NCBI GenBank assembly: GCA_964434955.1
Contig: CAYSXI010000173.1
Span: forward strand, 1-11,200
Reading direction: 5' to 3'
DNA length: 11,200 nucleotides
Origin: JANQLU01 sp964434955
GTDB taxonomy: Bacteria > Planctomycetota > Planctomycetia > Pirellulales > Pirellulaceae
The notes below the pieces were generated by a model that saw only the letters and a program-made list of their open reading frames with translations, did no database searches and was not told the origin of the DNA. Position numbers and translations under genes: made by a program. Below are positions 6,640-11,200 of the stretch, one piece after another (within the stretch, counting starts at the first letter, position 1; each line of letters opens with the position of its first letter).

Positions 6640-6902
6640 AATGGCTGCCCGCGTGCGAAGTGTCCTGTCTATTGTCGCATTCGCATCCGAGTGGATTGCT
6701 CCCACCCAAAAAATTCGCGGGCATTTGAATGCGTGGGATTGGACAGCATTGGCCGATCCGGGGCTGTCGGAAAAAGCTCTGGTGCCCAGGCAAGATACTA
6801 GCGAAGTTTGTCGAAATCCCAGCCCTTAAAGTTTGAGTGCCGGCTATTCTTGGTTTCAATTCCCAAGGGTTCAAATGTTAAGAAAAAGGGCAAATCCTGG
6901 TA

Positions 6903-6930
6903 AAAATCAATAAATGAAAAAATTGATTTT
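6903..6930. repeat. Perfect 9-bp inverted repeat
   Basis: AAAATCAAT (6903-6911) pairs with ATTGATTTT (6922-6930) over a 10-base A-rich spacer. The stem is AT-only apart from one pair and has no T run beyond itself, so a DNA-binding dyad is as likely as a terminator for the comF-like gene. Confidence 0.55.
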
Positions 6931-6970
6931 GACGCGAATGGAAACGTGAGCTATTCACAAGTGCCTTTGC

Positions 6971-6995
6971 TTTTATGGAGTTCCCTTCCATAAAA
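6971..6995. repeat. Perfect 9-bp inverted repeat upstream of DUF502 gene
   Basis: TTTTATGGA (6971-6979) pairs with TCCATAAAA (6987-6995) over a 7-base spacer, 55 bp before the DUF502 start codon. Position and symmetry would suit an operator or a leader hairpin. On the plus strand it is followed by TAGAAGG and not by T, which argues against a terminator. Confidence 0.55.
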
Positions 6996-7049
6996 TAGAA
7001 GGTAATGGATTAACCGAACTCCCCTCACTGGAAAACTCCAGTTGCCCAT

Positions 7050-8075
7050 ATGACCAACGACGTCGACAAGGTTGCCGACGAATCAACCAAACAGGGTTGG
7101 TTCAGCAAATCATTCGCCCCAATGCGGAAGGCGGTTTTTCGTGGCTTGGCAGTTGCGATGCCACCGCTTTTGACGATTGTGTTCTTTGTTTGGGCTTGGT
7201 CGACCATCGACGGCTACATTCTTGGCCCGATCGAAGCGACCGCTCGGCACATTATTGTGTTTTCTATTTCGGACGTTCGGGACGAAGACGAAATCAACAA
7301 AGAACTGGCCTCGCTTAGCGAACCGGACGCGCGACTCAAGAAAGAAGACAACACGGTTGTTTTCAACTCGGTTGACGGCCCCTTGGTCAAGGTCAACAAG
7401 AATTTCATTCCCAAAGAGATTTATGACACCGTTGAGTTGAATCCTGGCACCGATCGCCCAACAACGGCTTCCGCGTACTATCACCGCTATGTTCAGCTTC
7501 GATACCTACGACGGCAATACATCATTCCGCTGTTTGTCGCACTTTTCATTATTGCCCTGTATTTGATCGGCAAATTGCTGGCGGCTGGTGTTGGCAAGAT
7601 GCTGTGGAATTACTTTGAGAATTTGATCGAACAAGTTCCGATCATTCGAAATGTGTATTCGTCCGTGAAACAGGTGACCGACTTTGCATTCAGCGAGAGC
7701 GAATTGCAGTACACGAGAATTGTCGCCGTCGAATACCCCCGCAAGGGAATTTGGTCGATGGGTTTTGTGACCGGTGAAAGTTTCATGGACATCCGCACGG
7801 CCGCCAACGAGCCGGTCTTGAGCGTCATGATTCCAAACAGCCCGATGCCAGCAACCGGTTTCACAATTACGGTTCCCAAAAGTGAAACGCTGGATTTGAA
7901 TTTGACTATGGATCAGGCGATTCAGTTTTGCGTTAGTTGTGGTGTCGTTGTTCCACCGCACCAGCAGAACCGAAACACCATCGAAGCCGCAAATGTCGCC
8001 AAGGTCATTGAGTCCCAAGTTGCCGAACACACAAAAAAATCGGACACGGAAACGAATCCAGGCGACGACAACTGA
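7050..8075 (+). CDS. DUF502 family membrane protein with large loop insertion
   Basis: The 341-residue inner-membrane protein belongs to the uncharacterised DUF502 family. Two membrane helices are visible, about 33-52 and 158-178. After the second come the family hallmarks: ENLIEQVPIIRNVYSSVKQ (190-208), VEYPRKGIWSMGFVTG (227-242) and IPNSPMPATGF (261-271). Typical relatives are near 200-220 residues with a short connection between the helices. Here the connection is about 105 residues (53-157), charged and probably outside the cytoplasm, with DVRDEDEINKELASL near 75-89. The C-terminus from 310 is a hydrophilic tail. The ATG has no evident Shine-Dalgarno; a 6-bp hairpin (7027-7042) ends seven bases before it. 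It stands alone between the comF-like gene and fliW. Its biochemical role is unknown. Confidence 0.88.
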   Translation: MTNDVDKVADESTKQGWFSKSFAPMRKAVFRGLAVAMPPLLTIVFFVWAWSTIDGYILGPIEATARHIIVFSISDVRDEDEINKELASLSEPDARLKKEDNTVVFNSVDGPLVKVNKNFIPKEIYDTVELNPGTDRPTTASAYYHRYVQLRYLRRQYIIPLFVALFIIALYLIGKLLAAGVGKMLWNYFENLIEQVPIIRNVYSSVKQVTDFAFSESELQYTRIVAVEYPRKGIWSMGFVTGESFMDIRTAANEPVLSVMIPNSPMPATGFTITVPKSETLDLNLTMDQAIQFCVSCGVVVPPHQQNRNTIEAANVAKVIESQVAEHTKKSDTETNPGDDN

Positions 8076-8183
8076 AGCTTCTTCGAATCCACTCACCCTG
8101 ACTGCTAGCTATTGATGGAGCGGTTTGCGACTTGCCTAGTTCTAAAATGCAAGCGACTGTTAATTTGTTCCGATTATTCTGGA

Positions 8184-8207
8184 TAAACGGTGTCAAATTG
8201 CCGATGA
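8184..8207 (+). promoter_or_regulatory. Weak flagellar sigma-28-like element upstream of fliW
   Basis: TAAA (8184-8187) and GCCGATGA (8200-8207) resemble the sigma-28 (FliA) boxes TAAA and GCCGATAA, and the next gene is a flagellar regulator. The spacing is 12 bases where about 15 is usual, so this may be chance. Confidence 0.2.
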
Positions 8208-8261
8208 ACCAACAGACGCGCCCTCAAGGTTGCGCCCGATCCTTTTGTCATTGGCAGTTCC

Positions 8262-8723
8262 ATGAAAATCGAAACATCACGATTTGGCCCAATCGAAATT
8301 GAAGCGGACGACATCGTCTTTTTCCGCAACGGGTTATTGGGATTTGAAGACTGTCAACATTGGGTGATTCTCGCGGATGGCGAAAATGATTCCTTGGCAT
8401 GGATGCAAAGCATGCAATTTCCAAAAATTGCGATGCCCGTTGTGTCGCCGCGAAAATTCGTGCCCGGCTACCAGGTCCGGCTGGATCCAAAGGATGTGGA
8501 ACTTCTGCAACTAAGCAGTGCGGAACAGGCATTTGTGTTGGCGGTTGTGTCGCGAGACGATGACACATTGACATTGAATCTCCGGGCCCCACTCATCGTC
8601 AACTTGAGTCGCCGAATGGGATGCCAGATCGTCACGGTTGATACTCAACCCATCCAATACGAACTTTCAACCTTGCCAACGACCATGCGAAAAAGCATGC
8701 AGTCGATTCGCAAAAGCGCTTAG
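8262..8723 (+). CDS. fliW: Flagellar assembly factor FliW
   Basis: The 153-residue cytoplasmic protein has the usual FliW length and pattern. In the known system FliW binds free flagellin and, when released, binds CsrA and relieves CsrA repression of flagellin translation. Motifs seen are FGPIEIEADDIVFFRNGLLG at 8-27 continuing into FED, LAWMQS (45-50) with the following MPVVSP (58-63), and LTLNLRAPLIVN (103-114). The ATG start fits family N-termini (MKIETSRFG), but there is no clear Shine-Dalgarno. csrA is the next gene on the same strand, 480 bp away, whereas in many bacteria the two are adjacent or overlapping, so here they are probably transcribed separately. No flagellin or other flagellar structural gene is in the window. 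Confidence 0.93.
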   Translation: MKIETSRFGPIEIEADDIVFFRNGLLGFEDCQHWVILADGENDSLAWMQSMQFPKIAMPVVSPRKFVPGYQVRLDPKDVELLQLSSAEQAFVLAVVSRDDDTLTLNLRAPLIVNLSRRMGCQIVTVDTQPIQYELSTLPTTMRKSMQSIRKSA

Positions 8724-9090
8724 CATTTAAGGGCCTGAAAGCCCGGCCTTCAAGTCGCATCTGCGGGTTTTTCCGCTCTTTTTCAAGGGTTTTATGCGCG
8801 AAGGAAAACCCGGGCAAGGGGTGAATCCCATTCGTCCCGTTGGTAGGCCAAGCATCTTTCTTTTGCATCGCAAGCTTCACGAGAGCTTGGTGCGTCACCG
8901 TAATGCCGCCCACCAAACACAACAAATCGATGCATGAAAATCTGATGTTTGACTTCGGAAATTGGATCCCGGATTAGACTGCTTGACTCGTGCGACCGGC
9001 ACAATTGCGCAACTTTTGCTTTCTCTTTGATTTTCACTAGTTTGCGCCGATCATTAATCTTACGCAGCAAGTCGTATTGCGAAGGATTGT
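8724..9090. other. Intergenic stretch between fliW and csrA leader
   Basis: I see no supportable gene. Two overlapping minus frames (8632-8925 and 8792-9070) are open but unlike known proteins. Just after fliW, 8727-8790 has a bulged 6-bp stem (AAGG-G-CC with GGCCTT) and a short GCGG/CCGC stem followed by TCTTTTTC, a possible but weak fliW terminator. A 6-bp hairpin, CAAGCT with AGCTTG, lies near 8871-8889. No tRNA-like cloverleaf was found. Confidence 0.45.
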
Positions 9091-9092
9091 CT

Positions 9093-9197
9093 AGTCGGTC
9101 AAATAGGGAAATCGACCGACTTCATGTTTTGATGGCAGCAATTGGTACCCGCCCAGGCGGACGGATTCACCGGGTATGAATTGGCGGTCTGAAGGAG
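9093..9197 (+). promoter_or_regulatory. csrA leader with GGA-displaying hairpins (possible autoregulation)
   Basis: Two stem-loops precede csrA. In the first, AGTCGGTC (9093-9100) pairs perfectly with GACCGACT (9114-9121), and the 13-base loop contains AGGGAA, placing a GGA at 9107-9109. In the second, TACCCG (9146-9151) pairs with CGGGTA (9171-9176), and its loop contains GGACGGA, with GGA at 9159-9161 and 9163-9165. The Shine-Dalgarno itself, AAGGAG (9192-9197), contains another GGA. CsrA/RsmA proteins are known to bind GGA in hairpin loops and at ribosome binding sites, so the layout suits a CsrA-bound leader that represses its own translation. Direct evidence is structural only. A ninth-base overlap is not needed for either stem. 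Confidence 0.45.
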
Positions 9198-9203
9198 CTT
9201 GAG

Positions 9204-9419
9204 ATGTTGGTTTTATCCCGTCACCGCGACGAAAGCATCATGATTGGTGATGATGTTACGATTACGGTGGTAGATATTCGCGGAGATAAGGTTCGTTTAG
9301 GAATTGATGCACCCCAGGAAATTCCGGTGCATCGTCAGGAAGTTTACGACGCCATCAAGCGGGAAAACCGCAAGGCGAGTAACCTCGGTCCGAGTGAAAC
9401 TCGAGACATTGGAAAATAG
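9204..9419 (+). CDS. csrA: Carbon storage regulator CsrA
   Basis: The 71-residue protein matches CsrA/RsmA over its whole length. It is a small dimeric RNA-binding protein that occupies GGA sites in mRNA leaders and blocks or alters translation. Key features are MLVLSR at the N-terminus with Leu4 and Arg6, ESIMIGDDVTI (10-20), VRLGIDAP (30-37) and VHRQEVYDAI (42-51). Arg44, which contacts RNA in characterised homologues, is present. The C-terminal tail (52-71) is polar. The ATG has the best Shine-Dalgarno in the window, AAGGAG with six-base spacing. Together with fliW it points to FliW-CsrA control of flagellin. The leader hairpins upstream may let CsrA repress itself. Confidence 0.96.
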   Translation: MLVLSRHRDESIMIGDDVTITVVDIRGDKVRLGIDAPQEIPVHRQEVYDAIKRENRKASNLGPSETRDIGK

Positions 9420-9468
9420 AGTCAGCCCCTTCGTCGATTGATTCGCTGCGTTCGACGGATGACTTTCA

Positions 9469-9509
9469 TGGCAGGTTTGGGCAGCCTGCCAATTCGGTGG
9501 TGGCCGAAT
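9469..9509. other. Two adjacent stem-loops downstream of csrA
   Basis: TGGCAGG (9469-9475) pairs with CCTGCCA (9485-9491), and directly next to it ATTCGG (9492-9497) pairs with CCGAAT (9504-9509). Both stems are perfect. They lie in the gap between the convergent csrA and response regulator genes. No T run follows on either strand, so they may be 3'-end structures or a rho-assisted stop and not intrinsic terminators. Confidence 0.5.
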
Positions 9510-9602
9510 GCAGATTGCCAAATGGAGCCCAAGTCAAAATGCTTGGTGGCTAAGAGTGAGTGGCTCGATCTTGATCAAACGCAGAGGGTCCCATGGTGGG
9601 GC

Positions 9603-9986
9603 CTAGGCTGAAATCAACTTTTCGACGCTATGCAACAGCGATTCGATCGCAATGGGTTTGCAAAAGTACTCGTTGACGCCAAGCATTTCGACATACTCTT
9701 TGTGTCGACTGCCTTCGTTCGCCGTGATCACGATCACGGGTAAAGGACTTCGGCCGGTTTGCCGTAACTCTTCTAGCACGAGAAACCCACTCCGCTTGGG
9801 CATCATTAAGTCCAGAATCATCAGATCTGGTTCTTTGGTTTCCGCCATTGCCAGCGCTTCGTTTCCATTACGTGCAATGAAGACTTCATATCCATTGCGG
9901 CTAAGGGCAAATTTCAGTGTTTCGACGATTTCGGGATCATCATCGACAAGAAGCACGGAGTTGGATGGATTCGTTTCTTTATTCAA
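9603..9986 (-). CDS. Single-domain response regulator (receiver only)
   Basis: The 127-residue protein is a CheY-like receiver with no output domain. The acidic pocket DDD (15-17), phospho-acceptor Asp59 in MILDLMMP, Thr88 in VIVITAN and Lys110 in EYFCKP are all present, so it should accept phosphate from a histidine kinase. With no DNA-binding or enzymatic domain it probably works by protein contact, in chemotaxis or in a phosphorelay. No kinase gene is in the window. The start appears to be TTG at 9984-9986, the only usual start codon between an in-frame TAA seven codons upstream and the first beta strand. AGG lies about eight bases before it. A hairpin of about seven pairs (GGTCCCA with TGGGGCC, 9587-9603) overlaps its stop codon. 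It converges on csrA. Confidence 0.88.
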   Translation of the reverse strand: MNKETNPSNSVLLVDDDPEIVETLKFALSRNGYEVFIARNGNEALAMAETKEPDLMILDLMMPKRSGFLVLEELRQTGRSPLPVIVITANEGSRHKEYVEMLGVNEYFCKPIAIESLLHSVEKLISA

Positions 9987-10285
9987 TTTTTTGCCTGATT
10001 CGAGTTGTTATTTACCCGCTTAACAAATTTAAATCTGGGGAACATGAGGAGAATCGAGGACTTTTGTTAATTTTATCAGGGTTTGCTTCCCCATGTAAAC
10101 GGGAATGGGAAAATCCTGCCGTAAATCGCCATCTGGCTTGTTAGGCCGTCGGAATTTTTCCAATTGAATCAGATTTATGGCTAATTTCGTCTGCAAGCAT
10201 TTCATGAACCCCCGACCGTTTCCGTTCCGATATCCCTTACACGAGGATGCAAAAGGATAAATTGACCAAGGAATAGGGTTCCAGG
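9987..10285. other. Divergent intergenic region between response regulator and small membrane protein gene
   Basis: This gap should hold promoters for both flanking genes. Structures seen are an 8-bp inverted repeat TTAACAAA (10020-10027) with TTTGTTAA (10063-10070), and inside it the start of a second pair, TGGGGAA with TTCCCCA further right near 10087-10094. No confident promoter boxes were found. Confidence 0.4.
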
Positions 10286-10576
10286 ATGTGGCGTGCATTT
10301 TTTCTGGCTGTTGGTATCAATCTGATCATTTTGGGAGCAGAATGCCTGATCATTGATCAAGTCGTTTTGTCTAATTCCCGGTCAGAAAGTTCGAATCAAG
10401 TTGCGACGGGGAACAACAGCGTCTATTCAAATGCTTCGTTTGCTTCGGTTTCCGCACCGGAAGTCCCGAAGTCAAAGCGGACCTTTCGTCCAAAAGACTG
10501 GATGCCCTGGAGCCTGTTGGCGGCCGGTTCGATCATCGTGATTTACACCTACTCACTGCAACGTCGTCAGCAGTAG
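10286..10576 (+). CDS. Small protein with two membrane segments, function unknown
   Basis: The 96-residue product is not assignable to a named family. Hydrophobic segments lie at about 4-24 (RAFFLAVGINLIILGAECLI) and 75-89, joined by a Ser/Asn-rich hydrophilic stretch and a basic patch KSKRTFRPKDWMPWS (62-76). I recall similar short proteins in other planctomycetes with the same N-terminal ILGAE and C-terminal DWxPWSLLxxG signature, but could not check. The ATG at 10286 follows CCAGG; AGGG and AAGGA lie 10-20 bases upstream. A strong terminator 26 bp after the stop shows it ends a transcript. The compact gene-plus-terminator arrangement supports a real gene despite its size. A role in the envelope is likely from the helices; nothing more specific can be said. 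Confidence 0.75.
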   Translation: MWRAFFLAVGINLIILGAECLIIDQVVLSNSRSESSNQVATGNNSVYSNASFASVSAPEVPKSKRTFRPKDWMPWSLLAAGSIIVIYTYSLQRRQQ

Positions 10577-10601
10577 AACTGCTGGAACAGTTTGATGGAA
10601 A

Positions 10602-10630
10602 GGGTCGACTAATTGTCGACCTGTTTTTTT
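10602..10630 (+). terminator. Rho-independent terminator after the small membrane protein gene
   Basis: A perfect 7-bp stem GGTCGAC (10603-10609) with GTCGACC (10615-10621), extendable by one G-U pair, has a 5-base loop and is followed by TG and seven T (10624-10630). This is a textbook plus-strand terminator just past the stop codon of the 96-residue gene. Confidence 0.9.
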
Positions 10631-10717
10631 GTTTGTCTATAACGATTACGCAGGCAATCACGAAAACAATTTGTAGCGTAAACGGGCACAATGCGATAAG
10701 ATTTTTGGGTGTGGCGA

Positions 10718-10723
10718 TATAAT
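10718..10723 (+). promoter_or_regulatory. Perfect -10 box (TATAAT) ahead of the last gene
   Basis: TATAAT matches the housekeeping -10 consensus exactly. It lies between the preceding terminator and the partial gene at 10797. No good -35 box lies 16-18 bp upstream (GATAAG or similar), so it may depend on an activator or be fortuitous. Confidence 0.35.
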
Positions 10724-10796
10724 AGTTTAGGTGCCCCGCAACCGTCCCGCCCCGGCGACTTGATTCCTTTTCCCGCCGTTATCGATTGGCATTACG

Positions 10797-11200
10797 TTGA
10801 ACGAATCTCAATCGACGCTCAAAGACCTCCTCGAAAACAAGCGGCAGCGTCGAACCCAACAGCGATCCAAACAAGAATCCAGTTCGCTCATGCGAATCCT
10901 GGGGCGAACGGTGCTGCTTTCGATGTTGGCTATCGCCCCTTGGCTGATTGGTTCAGTTCATGTTGGCTCGCAAATGCTTCTGCTGGGAGGCATGACGCTG
11001 GTCGTGGCGATCTGGTGGCTGGACTTCGCTTTTTTCGCGCGTTCCGGAAAGGGATTGATTCCATACGTGTTTGTTCCATTGTTTCTTGGCTGGTGCCTTG
11101 CTTTGGTCCAAACGATCCCGCTTTCGGAATCCGTCGCCTCGTGGATAGCGCCCACGCAACTTGAGGTCTACCAGGAGTACACCGGTAACGAAGAATCAAC
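10797..11200 (+). CDS. O-antigen ligase-like membrane protein, N-terminal part
   Basis: An open frame runs from an in-frame TGA at 10761 to the right edge of the window without a stop, so the gene is cut off here. After a basic N-terminal tail (about 30 residues, KRQRRTQQR) come hydrophobic helices: RTVLLSMLAIAPWLIGSVHV, then MLLLGGMTLVVAIWWLDFAF, then YVFVPLFLGWCLALVQTIPL. The last ends in LVQTIPLSESVASWIAP, which resembles the LLQLLPLP...LSP pattern seen after the early helices of O-antigen ligase/Wzy-type proteins, which join or polymerise surface polysaccharides. The start is uncertain: TTG at 10797 keeps the basic tail, ATG at 10890 (MRILGRT) removes it; neither has a clear ribosome binding site. 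The family call rests on this N-terminal pattern alone. Confidence 0.6.
   Translation, partial: MNESQSTLKDLLENKRQRRTQQRSKQESSSLMRILGRTVLLSMLAIAPWLIGSVHVGSQMLLLGGMTLVVAIWWLDFAFFARSGKGLIPYVFVPLFLGWCLALVQTIPLSESVASWIAPTQLEVYQEYTGNEES

Larger units (their letters stand above)
6640..7049. other. AT-rich intergenic stretch with two dyads
   Basis: This is a 410-bp gap between the comF-like and DUF502 genes. A 65-codon plus frame at 6632-6829 overlaps the end of the comF-like gene and has no recognisable features. The right half (about 6870-7020) is much richer in A and T than the genes around it and carries two perfect 9-bp inverted repeats (6903-6930 and 6971-6995). A 6-bp hairpin (7027-7042) sits just before the DUF502 start codon. 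It probably holds the DUF502 promoter, but I cannot assign boxes. Confidence 0.5.

Noticed and set aside
6536..6874. 112-codon minus frame and 65-codon plus frame around the end of the comF-like gene
   Set aside because: Overlap a recognised gene and show no family features.
7506..8096. 196-codon minus frame opposite the DUF502 gene
   Set aside because: Antisense shadow of a gene with clear family motifs.
8632..9070. Minus frames between fliW and csrA (97 and 92 codons)
   Set aside because: No recognisable domain or ribosome site; the first overlaps the conserved end of fliW.
10787..10800. Sigma-54-like element TTGGCATTACGTTGA
   Set aside because: Spacing between the GG and GC elements is off by one and the GC dinucleotide is missing.
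10709..11164. 151-codon plus frame starting at GTG near the right end
   Set aside because: A different frame of the same strand encodes hydrophobic helices typical of a membrane protein; this frame's composition is not protein-like.

Overview
The window looks like chromosomal DNA from a planctomycete, most likely of the Pirellulaceae (Rhodopirellula/Blastopirellula type). The evidence is indirect. The coding regions are separated by long intergenic stretches. Several genes appear to start at GTG or TTG, and many have no clear Shine-Dalgarno sequence. A 25-base intergenic repeat contains the core GAAGCGCAAGCGAGTG, which I remember (unverified) as common in Rhodopirellula. Several proteins have the expanded forms I associate with this phylum. 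An LptF/G-type permease indicates an outer membrane with lipopolysaccharide. I saw no tRNA, rRNA, CRISPR array or insertion sequence.

Layout. Positions 1-408 hold two copies of the 25-base repeat and no convincing gene. A strong minus-strand terminator (409-442) closes a two-gene minus-strand unit: a 170-residue coiled-coil protein (1971-2483), then an SPFH-domain protein fused to a CesT/YbjN-like tail (520-1899). Positions 2484-3435 hold no recognisable gene but contain a 9-bp inverted repeat, a four-unit tandem repeat and a strong minus-strand terminator. That terminator probably ends a small RNA of about 90 nt. Next come an inositol-monophosphatase family enzyme (3436-4203, plus) and, facing it with only 4 bp between stop codons, an LptF/LptG permease (4208-5332, minus). 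A divergent 221-bp gap leads to an enlarged ComF-family phosphoribosyltransferase (5554-6639, plus), then a 410-bp AT-rich spacer with two perfect 9-bp dyads, then a DUF502 membrane protein (7050-8075).

The right third carries the flagellar regulator pair fliW (8262-8723) and csrA (9204-9419). They are 480 bp apart, and the csrA leader has hairpins that display GGA in their loops. After csrA come a convergent receiver-only response regulator (9603-9986, minus), a 96-residue protein with two membrane segments (10286-10576) closed by a textbook terminator (10602-10630), and the start of an O-antigen-ligase-like membrane protein that runs off the right edge (10797 onward).

How the genes fit together: most are single transcription units and not one pathway. 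The clear functional pairs are FliW with CsrA (protein antagonist and mRNA-binding repressor) and the coiled-coil protein with the SPFH protein. LptF/G, the O-antigen-ligase-like protein and DUF502 are all envelope proteins. The best candidates for something undescribed are the coiled-coil/SPFH-CesT pair, the putative small RNA near 2973-3059, and the csrA leader as a self-binding site.
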